Of a stretch of 64,000 nt of DNA, positions 1 to 12,879 are shown one piece after another. The position numbers and the translations under genes were made by a program. This DNA comes from Fragilariopsis cylindrus CCMP1102 (lineage: Eukaryota; Bacillariophyta; Bacillariophyceae; Bacillariales; Bacillariaceae). Positions within the stretch are counted from its first letter, which is position 1. Each line of letters starts with the position of its first letter. The notes beneath the pieces are model-generated. The model had not been told where the DNA came from. It saw nothing but the letters and a program-made list of their open reading frames with translations, and made no database searches. The stretch spans positions 806,001 to 870,000 of the forward strand of contig FMBT01000289.1 of NCBI GenBank assembly GCA_900095095.1, given 5' to 3'.

Positions 1-1402
1 GTAATTGTTCATTCCCACCCTCTAACATTGCTAATACTTGGGAATACGACCAATTATCCATTGAAATACTTCTAACACGTGAGGTCGCTACACCGTACGA
101 ACGATGACGTCCACTACATCGCACGCACAATAACACGCCGTATGTCACACTCGCCCAATCATTGTCATGATTGCCACAATCAACGCAACAAGAATTTCCC
201 CCTATGGATCGTAATAGGCGCTTGCATGCATTCGGAAATGGCATACCGTCACAAGTGGTGCTATTCATGCTGCGTAGGCCCTCGAGCTCACGACGAACCT
301 TTTGGAGCGTTGCAGGATCTTCTGTGTAGTTCATCATTATGTATTGTTGTTTTGTGAACGTTTCTATTCGATTCGATTCGATTCGATTCGATTTGATTTG
401 ATTTGATTTGATTTGATTTGATTTGATTTGATTTGATTATTCTATGGATCGTCTTTCAATGATTTAGAATTTGATCTTATGATGTGTTTGTTTGGTAAAT
501 GTTTGTGTCTACTGTATTTGATTTGATTTTAAATTGTATGCGTTTTTACCAGAAAATGTATGCGTTTCTACTAGAAAAAGCTCGAGTATTATTTGTTATC
601 CATTGATAATATAATATCTATCACATGACACATTCAGTAGCTGCATAACGTTACTTGGGCTGAATTGATATGCCTAAGAATTTGATAAAATTCTCGGTTC
701 TCCTTTTATCAACCAACACGTCACGTGTTGGTTGTATCGTGTTTCTTCGGTTGAATTAAATTTCCGTTGAATAAAAAGAAACTAATTATCATTTATTCAA
801 TTTGTGCCGTAAATTATTACCCCGGTACTTACGTATTAGTAATGTACAGTACAGCAGTGCTGAGATTAGAAGGGGGTTCAACAGATTGCCATGACTCTCC
901 CCCGAATGAATCAATCAATGATCATAAGTAGCTAATAAAAAATAAATCACGCACGACTCATGCTGGGCAGCAGTCGTTAAGTGTAAAAAATGAAAAGCGC
1001 GTGTCTTACACGAGTTCAAAACATACAATCCTCCAGTCAACGTATAAATACTACGAGGAATTTGGACTTTAAATTTTAGTACCATTGGAATCAGTCGGAC
1101 GCAATTTTATTATTTTTCTCTCAAACCTGCTTTTATAATAGCAGTGTAAATTATGTTGATTGAAAATTCGCGAAAATTATCCGTTTCACGGAGGAAAAGT
1201 ATGACAATCATAACGTCACTCTTTCACATCATAACGGTACAATTTGTGCACAAGACGAAGTTACGCTGCTGTCGACAATCGCAATCGAAAATGCGGAATA
1301 TAGCATTTTAATAAAGAAGAAAAAGCACCACACAAATACAATCAACTAATAAGGCAATAGAATCAATAAAAGAGACGTTCTAGTACGAATAAATTTTCCA
1401 CG
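1..1402. other. Intergenic region, no supported gene
   Basis: I see no protein with recognisable features. A short open frame at 79-357 is Cys/His-rich but has no family resemblance and was not accepted. The stretch holds a pentanucleotide repeat (366-438) and one palindromic TACAGTA motif at 845-851. The last 100 bases before the cytochrome b5-domain gene are A-rich, as in the 5' leaders of other genes here. Confidence 0.6.
366..438. repeat. Pentanucleotide tandem repeat (ATTCG then ATTTG)
   Basis: About fifteen tandem copies of a 5-base unit. The first five or so read ATTCG and the rest ATTTG, so one C-to-T variant has spread through two thirds of the array. It is a simple microsatellite in non-coding DNA. 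Confidence 0.9.
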
Positions 1403-1894
1403 ATGCCAACCATACTAGTACCAGAAAATTTTATCTGGTATAGCGCTAAAGGAGTGAAACTATTAACCATAGACAATAGGTATATGTTGGAAATGCTGTC
1501 ATCGAAGATCAGGGAAGATAGTTGTCCAGCTTCTGTTTCATCAGAGTCGTCATCATCATCATCTTCCAGTGGTAGTGAAGAAAATGATAATACTAATAAT
1601 ACACTTCATTACTATACGCGATTTGAAATTCAACGTCATAATACCGAAGCATCGGCATGGATCGTTGCTGGTGATAACATATATGATGTTACAGACTACG
1701 TCGAACATCATCCTGGGGGTAAATCTTCTTTAATGAAAAAGATAGGTGGTGGTGTTGACTGTACGAAAGATTTGATGTTTCATTCTAGATCAGCACAGGA
1801 TCATTGGAATAAATATTTAGTAGGAAAGGTCACCAAGTCTCCTTCAAAGAATGGACACATAGTAGAAAAAGAATGGTGGAAGTTTTGGGAATGA
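1403..1894 (+). CDS. Cytochrome b5-like heme-binding domain protein
   Basis: Single-exon protein of 163 residues. A cytochrome b5 fold occupies about residues 70-143. The first axial heme ligand is in HHPGG (His103) and the second is His127 in FHSRSA, with the usual W-x-V near residue 86 and a Y-D-V-T-D strand at 94-98. Family members carry electrons between reductases and desaturases, P450s or other oxidases. There is no C-terminal membrane anchor, so it is probably soluble. The N-terminal 65 residues are atypical and include a Ser/Glu/Asp-rich stretch (44-66) that looks disordered. The start is the first ATG after an A-rich leader. The heme-domain call is strong; the partner and pathway cannot be read from the sequence. 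Confidence 0.85.
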   Translation: MPTILVPENFIWYSAKGVKLLTIDNRYMLEMLSSKIREDSCPASVSSESSSSSSSSGSEENDNTNNTLHYYTRFEIQRHNTEASAWIVAGDNIYDVTDYVEHHPGGKSSLMKKIGGGVDCTKDLMFHSRSAQDHWNKYLVGKVTKSPSKNGHIVEKEWWKFWE

Positions 1895-2996
1895 AAATAG
1901 AGAGAAAAAGAAAAAGAACGACAGATATTAAGTTTGATTTGAACCTTCTTTTCGCTGCCAGTCTCACGCCTCGATTGTATACAGTACGCTCCCATGATGC
2001 ATGATGCAATAACACTCGGTGCCTGTCGTTGCAATACGGACAATCGTTGAGGCCAGATTGTTGACTGATAATCCCGCCGTCTACATTATAGTACAGTATG
2101 AATGAATGCAGTACAATGTACAGTCCGAGAAATTGTATTTGGTCCACAGATAGCCTTTCTACTTGAACCGATTCCTTATGTTATCATCAATACGTTCCAT
2201 TCTATTCAATCAGCACTTTGAAGAAGAACCAAACCGACTGCTTGACTTGACTATTACGAGAATCTTGACAACCAGCGTAATATATGATAATTAAGTCATT
2301 ATTTACTTTACCGGTACACTTCGAGCGAAAACAAAGTGAAAAAACCATCAGTCGAAGAGTAATTTCGATATGAAAGGCTGATCACAGTACGATATGTAAA
2401 TATATCACCTATTGAGTAGATGAAGTAACTTCTAAATATTTATCTACAATTCCTTTTCAATTTTGTATCTTTGTTGGACGTAGATAGATAGATCTATAAC
2501 CGATTTTCGTATTTACTTTTGTATCTACCTATTGTGAAGAGAATCTCAAGTGGGATTTTGTCAACTGCCGGGCTCAATTAAAGCACACAATAACAGTGTC
2601 ATATGATCATTGGATTGAGTACTGTATTCAGGAAGTGGAAAGCGGGCCGAGTGTGGTCCCAGTACACTGTTCTGGAAGACAGAAAAGACTTTTTGTTCCA
2701 AACACAAGCATGTTCTTGGATCCATGATGACATGCCATACAATTTAAAACTAACAAGTACATGGTACCATAAAAAGAATAAACAACCACAATGCTGAAAG
2801 TCGTTCCAACATAGGTACTGGTTCAGTTTCTTTTTATTTCGCGGAAAAATCGCCAGGATTTCTCCGATCTACCGTCTGATCAAAAATCAAAACCAAACTC
2901 CAAACTCTCATCTCTCATGATGTTGTCTCATTTCCATTAGCATTGTTGTACTGTAAGGGTCGATGATTGCATAGAACACCCGTTGGCAATCATATA
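1895..2996. other. Intergenic region between cytochrome b5 and CDK-like genes
   Basis: No convincing gene. Palindromic TACAGTA/TACTGTA motifs occur at 1980-1986, 2092-2098 and 2949-2955; the last is 42 bp before the kinase start. A 64-codon open frame at 2603-2797 has no recognisable features and was rejected. Confidence 0.6.
2949..2955. promoter_or_regulatory. TACTGTA palindromic motif upstream of CDK-like gene
   Basis: One copy of the recurrent intergenic 7-mer, 42 bp upstream of the ATG at 2997. The element is seen directly; a promoter or initiator role is inference. Confidence 0.3.
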
Positions 2997-3048
2997 ATGG
3001 CACATCATAAACGACGAAAAGGTGATGTTGAACAAAACGACCATCATC

Positions 3049-3080
<32 letters not shown>

Positions 3081-4568
3081 GACAATGCGTCTGTTCAAAA
3101 TGACGATGAAAATTATATGGACATAGGTAATCGGTTGTTATCGCCATTTGGACAGGATGATATTCACGAAATTAGAGGAGGAAATCCTTTATTTGCCCGT
3201 GGTGCCTTTGGAGAACTCTCAATCGCCGTTCGGCGTCGCAGTCATAGTCATAAACAATCATCATCATCTACCACCGAACACAGTAGTTTCTCATTGTATT
3301 CCCTTGTAGCTGTGAAGGAGATTCACAACGCTATTACGAAAGGCGGCGGCGGTGGTGGTGGTGGTGGTCGCTTCTTTGGGCAATCGCAACAGTCGTCGCA
3401 GTCGCAACAACAACAACTCTCAAATGAAGTATTTAGTGAATTACTTGCCCTACGACTGCTTCATCCACACCCCAACATCGCTACATTGGTAGCTGTCTAT
3501 CCTGGTAAAGATGGTGGTAGAAATCACGGGTCTTTGTCACTTGTCTTTCCCTACTGTCCCATGGATCTGAACGAAGTTCTGACAATAAGAAAACGGAACT
3601 TCCAACAGCCATTAGCTTTTCGTTTCCTCAAGACCATTTTTCGAGACGTATTTGATGCTATTGCGCATTGTCACGATAATGGTATCCTCCACAGAGATAT
3701 CAAACCTGGCAATCTACTTGTTTCATCGAAAGGACGGATCATTCTTTGTGATTTTGGATTAGCAAAGCCATTCCTTTCCTTCGAGAAGGAGAAAAATGAA
3801 CAGATTGTCGCATCAGATAATATTAATGTCGTTGAGAAGGGGCTTTGTACGCTTTATTATCGACCCCCCGAAGTTTTATTAGGTGGTCCTTCAGCTTTTC
3901 CATCTGTAGACATGTGGAGTGCGGGGATCGTATTGATGGAGCTGATCGCGGGACGGTCACTTTGGCCTGGACGTAACGTCATCGATCAACTTTCATTAGT
4001 TTTCGATGCACTGGGGACACCTAACGAAACGACGTGGCCTTCCGTGCGTAGATTACCCGATTGGGGAAAGTTAAACTTCGGGACAAAGTCAACAAAGTTG
4101 TGGGAGAATATTCTACCAAGAGCAGCGGAATCGTCGATGTTGATTGATCTCGTATCGAAACTACTGAAATTAAATCCAATAAAACGGCTGACGGCACGAC
4201 AAGCTTTAGACCATTCTTGGCTGAAAGAAAACGGTACAGGCGGGTCTCCCGTCGTCGCCACCGCCTTTACCACTGCCTCTGCGAACCATAGAGAACTTCG
4301 TGATGAGCTCATCCAACCATCAGTATTAGATATACCCCCTATTTTGTTTCCCGAGAAACGAGAGATAGTTGAAAAAATTGGCCTGGGAGTCGTCGAAGCT
4401 CGAAGATCCATTTTTTCTTCATCCAAACAGATGAACGAGCAACTGAAACACTGCTGGGATGGTCCAAAGACAAGTACTCTGAAATCTCACGATCAGCTGT
4501 CTGAACTATTTCGAAGGAAGTATTTATGTAGGGGATACAATAATCAGAGCAATCAGGAAAGTAAATAG
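2997..4568 (+). CDS. CMGC-group (CDK-like) serine/threonine protein kinase
   Basis: Single exon, 523 residues from the ATG at 2997; the open frame extends upstream only through non-ATG codons. The Gly-rich loop is at about 67-72 (RGAFGE), the ATP-binding Lys at 107 (VAVKEI), the catalytic loop HRDIKPGN at 232-239, DFG at 252-254 and the CMGC-type YRPPE at 288-292. W-S-A-G and the D-A-L-G-T-P motif typical of CDKs follow. The PSTAIRE helix region is not conventional, and a Gly9 plus Gln/Ser-rich insert separates the catalytic Lys from the αC helix. A Gln11 run sits at 18-28. The loop reads KPGN where most CDKs have KPEN or KPAN. It could belong near CDK20/CDK7 or a divergent stramenopile CDK; the cyclin partner is unknown. 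Its 3' end converges on the DDT/PHD gene 136 bp away. Confidence 0.85.
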
Positions 4569-4704
4569 AATCCTATTATTAACATATAACTTAGCGGACT
4601 AAAAATTCTCTATACTAGTTATGGAAACTAAAAAAGCTTCGTCTTCTTATTAATCACGATGACCGAAGTTTGCCAAGAGACTTTATTTTCTTTTTAGATG
4701 AAAT

Positions 4705-7700
4705 TCAAGGAAAGTTGTTTCTGGAATCAGGATTGAATTGTCCCTGTATATTATACTGCTGCTGCAACTGCTGCAAAAGTTGTTGTTGTTTGTACATTTG
4801 TTGCTCTAGAGAATTCACAACTTGATCATTCGATTTTTGTTCTTGCTGCTGTGATTGCGAATATTGCTGTTGCTGTTGGTGCTGCATCTGCTGATGTTGC
4901 TGATGCTGTTGCTGATGTTGTTGCTGATGTTGCTGCTGATGTTGTGGCTGCTGCTGCTGCTGCTGTTGCTGATGCTGTTGCTGTTGCTGCTGTTGCTGCT
5001 GCTGCTGTTGCTGCTGTTGCTGCTGATGCTGCTGATGCTGCTGCTGATGTTGTTGCTGCTGCTGCTGATGATGTTGTTGCTGCTGCTGCTGATGATGATG
5101 TAGCTGCTGCTGCTGCTGCTGCTGCTTTCCTTGACTCGTGGAGTAATGATTATTATTCTGCTGAACGTAATGATTTATAGAGAATGAATCATTACTTTGT
5201 CGACTCGTATCTTCTTGCGACTGCGTCAGAGTCTGATTATGCCCCATGGTGACATTTTGAGTATTAGAAAAGCCAAAGTTTCCTGTTGTATGCGATCCTT
5301 GCTGCTGCTGCTGCTGCTGCTGTGGAAACCTTTGTGGAGAGAACGGATCTTGGTGGTGTTCATTTAGGTTCACTTGTGGCTGATTCAAAAAATTACTAGG
5401 CTGCGATCCATGTGGTAATTGATTGATTCCGGTATATTGGTCGACATGACCTTGTGTTGAAGTTGCGCTGGATGACATTTGTTGGTGATTGTATTGCTCA
5501 CTTAGAACCGTACGCGAATGTGGCCCAGAGTGTACGGAGGATGATTGAGCATGATACTGTTGGTTTTGTCCATTATTTCCCTGCGTCATAGAAAATTGTG
5601 GCTGCTGGCCTGTGGTTGATGATTGATGTCTCATTTGATTATGAGCATGATCCATCGGACCTAGAGGACTTGGGAGAACATGAGAATCAGAACCAGAGGC
5701 ATTATTTGGTTCCCGTATGGGATTGGGATTGAATGCCCCTGTGTTGAGTTGACCATAAACTTGATTCTGAAATTGGTCTGGCAATTTTCCCTGCTCAACG
5801 TGCAGCGACTTTTCCATTAGGCTGGAATGTCCTAAATTAGAACTTTGTGACCCAGAGTCAACATGCTTTTCATCGAAATAATTGCCACCGGCAGAAGATT
5901 TCGATGCAAGGTTATTGCTCAGTGGTGGCTGCATTTGAGTCATAGCTGGCTTCGTGGACAGCATAACATTGTTAACATTTTTTAAATGGTGAGAAATAGC
6001 TCCTGCAACAAACCTCTGCTTCAAATTCGAATTGACGCCCTTCGAGGCTGTCGTCCCCGGATAACAATTCGGTGTTACGCTCAACGCAGCCTTCTTCTCA
6101 AGCTCAAACATAATTGTCATTGTTCGATGTGTGTCTAGAATGGGTACATTGCAACGTCGAAGTCGCTCATTCGTTAACCTGATCTTTTCTAATGTTTGCT
6201 TCCTAATAAGAATAATATCAGCTTCGGGTATGTTCGAATGACCAAGGTCATACCAAGCTTGCAGGGTATATTTCACTTGCATCTCGTGCAAAGAAAATGC
6301 CGTGGTCTTTTCACCGTTCCACTTTGCAATCTCCTGTTTCAGTGCAACGGACTGAGATTCTTGTGCAGCCAATTGACGGTCTTTCTTCTTCTCCATCGCC
6401 GTCATCAACTTAGCTGTCTTTTTGCTTTCTTTATCGAGTTCTTTATCGTGTTTTTTCTTTGCCGATTCTTGGCATTTCTTGAGTTTTGCAGCTTTGCGAA
6501 CTTCTGATATAACTTCTCGATTTCTGTTATCTTCTTCGGCCTTCTTAGTAGCTTCTGCGATCCGTCTACTTCTCTCTTTCTCTGTCTTTTCCCTCATAGC
6601 ATTTTCTCTTGCGCGTACAAATTCCTGTCGCTTCTTCATCTGAATTTGTCGTCGGGATGAGAGTTCTAACATCAAAGATGACAAGTCTAATTGTTCAGCA
6701 GGTACCCAGCATCCTTTCATGCTCTTTTTGTTCACCACAAAGTGTTCAAGCGATCCGTCATAACGATTCGTTATTGTACAGCGAATCACTTTCTGTAGGC
6801 CCGACTTTCCTCGCCTTGCTGCATTCTCGCAGGATTGAATCATCTGCACCACAACAAAGTGTCGCATAGTATTAGTTTCAGATTTTTAAATGTACGAAAT
6901 AGAAGAAAACCAGAAAAACAAGACAAAGATTCACTCACCTCTCTGTCTAATGATGATTCAAGAATTCTCATCAGGAATAACAATTCTTCAAATCGACAAC
7001 ACAAGCTGACCCTTTTTCTCCAGATATGGCCATAGCATACCTGAGCCACTTCGTGGCTAGTATGATAACTCATGTTCACTGCCAATACTTTTCCCGCATT
7101 CCTTGCTATTCGTTTCATTTCTACAAAGAATATAAAGCATTTGTTAGAACCTTTGCAGTCAAAGTATAATATAATTGAGCACAAATTCAACATACGTACC
7201 ACTAGGAGGGAGATTTCCAATCGTAGCAAAGATTTTCCGTCCGGCTATCGGCCAAAGGTTTTGACCAACATAAATGCCCTTTAAAAGCTTTTCCAGACCC
7301 TGAATTTGCTGCTTTTTCGCATTCTCTATCTGCAACGCCATACCTTCAAGTATATCCGATTGAACGTGTTCTTTCAGGTCCAAATCATTTTGACCTCTTA
7401 ACTTTTCAGCGGAGTGGTGATCGGATGACAATCGACCAGAATTTCTAGTACGACGCCTTGGTGTAAGCTCTCGTTTCTTTATTTTCGGAGGTCTTTTCTT
7501 CTTTGGTTTTGGTTTACTCTCGTTACCTGATTTCAATTTCGATGGCCTCCCCCTCTTTTTTTTAGGTTTTGTTGCGGTATCACCCTCCACACCTACTTCG
7601 ACTGAAGCTTCAACATTTTCGTCTGGTTGATCCGCAGGTTCGAATGAAGCTACATTATTAGTCATAGCAGGCTCATTGATAGCTACATTCTCTGTGATAG

Positions 7701-10700
7701 CTGGCTCATTAGCACAGTCGACATCGTCAGGGGGAGGGATATCATTAGACTGATTTCCTTCAAAGATTTTCGGTGATTGGAGGGTCATATCTTGAGCAAT
7801 CTTAGTTTCAATGTGGCGAATCATCTGATCAAGCGTTTCTTTTAGAATGTCAACAGGGGGAGGGGTGTACTTTGCCTGATTTCCTTCAATGATTTTCGTT
7901 GATTGGATAGTAGTATCTTGGGCAATCTTAGTTTCAATGTGACGAGCTGGGTCCTCCACTAATTCAACTTTCGTATGATTGTGGTGGGATTCTTGCGGCA
8001 TCATCTGATCGAGCGTTTCTTTTGGAACATCGACAGGGTTCACCTGATTTACTTCAAAGATGTTTGGTGGTAGGGGGTTCATGTCCTGGGCAATCTTAGT
8101 TTCAATGTGGCGAATCATTTGATCAAGCGTTTCTTTTAGAACATCGGCAGGGGTAGTATCTGCTTTATTTCCTTGAGAGATTTTCGGTGATTGGATAGTA
8201 ATATCTTGGGTAAACTTAGTTCCAATGTGACGAGCGGGGTCCTTCGCTAATTCGACTTTCGTCTGCTCAAGCGTTTCTTTTGGATATGTAACAACGACAA
8301 TAGGACTATTCGCTGAAGTGCTCTTATCTATCGTTTTTGTTTCTTCCTGTTTAACCGGACCGCTCATACCTGTAACACTTTTCGATATCTTACTTTCATT
8401 TTCTCCTGATTGGCGTTGAGTTGAAGCACCCTTTGCATGATGCAATCCTGTACGGCGGTCAACCTGTACTATTCTTTCTGCTTTTGTTAACGGTGTCTTC
8501 TTTGGTTTCCTTTTGCTTTTTACGAAGTTCATCGATTTTGCTATGAATATATCAGATCGAATTTCGGAAGCAAATGCCATCAAATCATTACCATCTTCAG
8601 AGCAAAGGCCTAGAATCAATTTAGAAGGAGTCGTTTCCCATGCACGCTTCATCATTTCCCTTTCTTCGTTCCAGTCGGCCGGTAGACTCTTGTAATTTCG
8701 TTCAGCCATGGAATTGTCAGGATCTGGCTGCTTTGAAACATGACTGTGAAACCACGTGGCTGAAAATGCTTTCGTATGTATACCGTTCACGAGGATCAAC
8801 AACAACCGGCTCAACCCCCTTATGGATTTAGCGCTCCGAACGTTTGATATCCATATTTCGCTCTTAGTTCTGAGTTTGCCTCCCAACCAGAATTCATCTA
8901 GCATGCAAGATTTCCTCAGTGTCTGCTCAAGTCTTAGAATGTACCCCTTCAACAACTGGTATGGATTGTATATATCGGTTTGTGTTTTCAGATGGCTCGA
9001 TATTTTCGCATCAAGTGACATATCTTCTATCATCAATTCTGAGACTTTCGATGTCTTAGGTTGATTGCATTCACTTTCGTAATTAGTTTGCATCAACTTT
9101 GGTATTTGAAGTGCTGCTCCAGCTTTCATCAAATGTGAGACAGGTGCAATTTGATACTGGTTGTTGTATTGAAAAGGATTTACCGATTCAGCTGAGGCAA
9201 AGTAATTCTTTATTGAAGGAAAGTTATCAGAACGAGTTGTCGCGGTATAAGGAATTTGGGCTAGAGGCCAAGATTTTGATAGTCTTATATCTATTTGTGA
9301 TAGATAAGCTACTTGGTCGGATTCCGTCATAACAAGGTGGGGCTTGGACGACTTCAAAACATCAGTTATTTCTCCACCGATATTTTCTGAGCAATTTCTG
9401 AACAAAACAAAACCGTGGATAATTATGAATTCCATTTCTTTCCATTTTACTTCGTTCTCTAGATTTTTAGACAGAGATGTCGTTTTCACGGCCCCATCGC
9501 CGCATAATTCCTTGAATGGCTGATTCGATCCATCTCCATTATTCGTATTTGCAGTGGGATTCTGCAGCGAAGTTTTGAATTGAAAATTTGACAATTCACG
9601 AGAATCGTTTGGAGGTTTACGAGGAGAAGAAAGGGAGCTAGGAGCATGAACCCCGTGTTGGTTGTTGGAAACTTTTATAATGTCGTCCAAAGCAAACCAA
9701 TCCAGAGAGCTCTTTCGCCCTCCGTGAAGTGGACCGAAATTGCAAGGGTCTACTAGATTACATTCAGGACAGAGCCACTTTCCCTCTGCTAGGGTTTGCC
9801 CTTCCTTCATTTTCAGACAACCGCCGTGGTAACTGGACGTGCAACCATCACAGCACAATAAATCTCCTTCCTGACCACAAACAGCGCATTCGTCGTTGTT
9901 CTCTATACTTTCATATTCCTCTTCGTTCGGCAATCGTCCATACGAGAAATCATGAGAATCTGTCTTCGTGTGCCGTCTGGTAAATTCCTCGGATATAGCG
10001 TCAACTGTTAGAAGCTCGTCGATAAGAAACTCAATAACATACAGTTTCTCTTCAATTGGAAGGCGATGGTATGGAACACCAGAACGCATAGCTTTCAAAG
10101 GCTTGAAATGGAGCCATCCCTTTTCTTCAATATCATCTTCGTAGTAGTCATCATCGTCAACTATATCGTCGTCGCTGTGATCATTATCATCGTCGTCGAT
10201 TGGATCAATTTCTTCGGCTTTTCTCTTCACTCTTATTCCACGGCTGAAATCATTTATTATGTTGGCAATATCACCAGGTACCTTGTAGGGCACTTCCGAT
10301 CGTTCAATATTATGCTTCGCTTTAGAAGCCACTTGATAAGAAAATGGAATTTGTCTGTCTTTTTCTGTTGATTTTGTGTAAACAGTTGGGATCGATTTAA
10401 CACCATATTGCACCATACGAAATTGTTGCTGCATTTGCAATTGTTGCGCATGATAGAGTTGCTGCTGCTGCTGAAGCTGAAAATGATGATGTTGGTGCTG
10501 ATGGTAGTGCTGGTTATATTGTTGCTGATTATATTGCTGTTGATGGTCCTGCTGCTGCTGCTCTTGTGGCATGACAAACTGCCCCCTATGTATGGGAAGA
10601 CCTCTTCGTTGGGGAACATTACTATTGTGCATGGGCAAGCCTCTTCGCGATCCTCGTGGACGACCGTGATTGGTATCTTGCGTAACATCCTCTTCTCCTC

Positions 10701-11177
10701 CACCACCCCTTATTCTCAATGGGTCGTCGTCATTATAAATGTTTGCATCGTTGTTATTGTTTAGTTCGCCTTGTTGTATTCTTCTATTTTGCTGCGGAGG
10801 CCGATCATCTAGAATAGATTGTTTGGTTTCACCTATTTCTTTCTGCAATGACATCAAAAATGGATTATTCAGAGGCCGAGCATCCAGAACAGATTGTTCA
10901 GCTTCACCTATTTCTTTCTGCAATGACATCAAAAATGAATTATTTTGTCCTAGAGCTGATGTAACTGGGGCATTCATTCCTCTTTCACTCCCCACTGCCA
11001 AGGATACGTCAGCGACTGTGTTATGGGGGGTGCACGTTGACATCGGTATTGCAGACGGTGTATCGTAGCTCGTATGAAGATTATTGTTGTAGTCATGGTT
11101 GTGGGTGTGTTGATACGCAACTTTTGGCACGAAGGAATTCGCTAGTGGTTCTATTGTTGGTTTGTGCTGAGCACTGC

Positions 11178-11210
<33 letters not shown>

Positions 11211-12879
11211 GCACCGATGATAAATTGCCTGCGTGACTATATACTGACTGTATTGGCTGATGAGCGTACGTTGCCGGATACCCAGGATTGGAGTAAGCAG
11301 GAGACGTAAGCACGTGTGGCTGTGGCTGTGGCTGCGATAGTAACTGCGACTGAGGAAATTGAGGGGTTAGCTGTGGCTGTGACTGCGACTGCGTCTGCGA
11401 CTGAGGAAATTGAGTGGTCGGCTGTGACTGTAACTGTAACTGTGATTGTGATTGTGATTGTGATTGTAACTGCGACTGCGACTGAGGAAATTCAGTGGTT
11501 AGCTGTGGCTGTGATTGTAACAGCGACTGAGAAATTTGAGTGGCTAACTGGGGATGTGGCTGTAAATGTAGTTGCGATTGAGGTAATTGAGTGGTTAGCT
11601 GCGGCTGTGACTGTGGTGGCTGCGATTGTAACTGCGATTGAGGAAATTGAGTGGTTGGCTGTATCGGAGAAATTGACGAAGCCCCCTTAGGCATGGTTGC
11701 TGCTACATGTGAATTATTTCGGCGGCGTTTCTTCTTCTTCGGTTTTGGAACTTCCCACGTCTCGGAATCATCCGCATCATCATAATTTTCGTCATCAACT
11801 TGATACTCGTCTTCCGTGTCAGAATTATCATTGTTAACTACAGTATTTTCCAGTTCCACGCCATCACCGACAATACTACTCGACGTGCATGGCAACTGTT
11901 CTTCCTCCTCATCAATATTATCATCATTATTATTATTAAATGCATCATTATCTCCGTTGTTAAAAGCTGTTTGTTGGTATTCTTTCTCATTACTACCACT
12001 AGGATTTGTAGCAGTTGCAGCAACATCATGTGTTGGCATTATCCAATTTCGTTTTACTCCCGATGGAGGAACGTAGGGTCCAATGTTGCGATGGTCGATG
12101 AAATGGCTTTTCTCATCAAAATCGTCCAAGCTATCAACGCGGCCATGATAACTAGCCCACAACCGATCGGCCGTTAGGTGACAATAATCGTCGTAAAATA
12201 GTGGCCAAGAGAACGTATCGAGATTAGTCAAATTATCCCCCGCTAGCAGCGGCCATCGGAGATTATCCACCTGCCGTCGCTTATGCACGCCCACTCCACC
12301 TCCTTGGGATTTGTAGGAATAACCCATACCTTTTGATAGTTTTTTAACCAATAGTATACGCAATAAAGCAACATGAACTTGTCCAATGATTGGATTAGGT
12401 GTAGGTAAATACAAAGCCCGTAGGAATGCATTTGGCGTAAAGGGTGACAATCGAAGTTGAATACTGAGTGTCCGAAGTAAGGAATAGGCGGCTAGAGCAC
12501 GGAAGGAAAGTTCGGGAGGAAAGTCTCCAGGGAGTTGGCATGGTGATAATTTGTTGTGGCTGCCTTCTACACCGTTCTCGTTGGAAAAGATTGATGATCG
12601 TTTCTCTTTGACTTCAGTGTAGAGTCCTCCGGCTGAAATCTTAATCTTCTCCTTCTTCCCCTCCTGACTTTTCGATTCCTTATCGTTGATGATGCTGCTG
12701 CTATTGCTACTACTACTGACAGTATTAAATTCAGAAGCAGATGACGATATCTTATCTCGTTTTTCAGGAGAACGCTTCAGATTTTCTAAGTCCAAAGCCG
12801 ATCTTTCGGGTGTGAAGATCATTGGAGGTCCATCATCTTCGCCGTAAATGGCTTTTTGTACCTCCGACGGATTCTCCAT
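4705..12879 (-). CDS. DDT-WHIM-PHD chromatin protein, glutamine-rich, three exons
   Basis: Exons on the minus strand: 12879-7200, 7120-6939 and 6843-4705 (phases 1 and 0), giving about 2,666 residues. In order: a DDT domain (about 115-185, with PTPNPxxGxVHVxLLR); acidic and Ser/Asn-rich linkers; a Gln-rich QSQ repeat zone; a WHIM1-like helix (about 940-965, KLYVIEFLIDELL); a PHD finger (about 993-1046, CxVC...CCDGC...CPEC); tandem repeats; an AT-hook (KKRGRPSK, about 1775); a conserved block split by the introns (CYGHIWRKR); a charged coiled coil; and a Gln/His-rich tail with runs of more than 15 Gln. DDT+WHIM+PHD is the layout of ISWI-associated remodelling subunits and plant PTM-like readers. 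The start is the ATG at 12879; a longer frame begins only at a GTG. The specific remodeller partner is unknown. Confidence 0.8.
4880..5135. repeat. CAG/CAA/CAT triplet-repeat tract coding a Gln/His-rich tail
   Basis: Imperfect TGC/TTG/ATG triplets on the + strand, coding nearly pure Gln with regularly spaced His in the C-terminal tail of the DDT/PHD protein. The mix of CAG and CAA suggests an old, interrupted expansion rather than a pure unstable repeat. Confidence 0.85.
7760..8290 (-). repeat. In-frame tandem repeat inside DDT/PHD gene
   Basis: Alternating copies of a block containing KETLDQMIRHIETKIAQD and a variant containing DPARHIETK, spaced 130-170 bp apart. Copies at about 7790-7855 and 8085-8147 are nearly identical at nucleotide level, as are those near 7917 and 8205. 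This suggests recent unit duplication in the linker between the PHD finger and the AT-hook. Confidence 0.8.
10799..10945 (-). repeat. Two-copy 73-bp in-frame repeat in DDT/PHD gene
   Basis: Two adjacent near-identical units, each coding a segment with FLMSLQKEIGE. They differ at only a few positions, so the duplication is recent compared with the surrounding sequence. Confidence 0.8.

Noticed and set aside
79-357. 92-codon plus frame near the window start
   Set aside because: No family resemblance, no promoter sign, and a composition typical of chance frames.
4851-5180. Plus-strand frames made of Ala or Leu runs opposite the DDT/PHD tail
   Set aside because: They are the antisense reading of CAG/CAA triplets in a real minus-strand gene.
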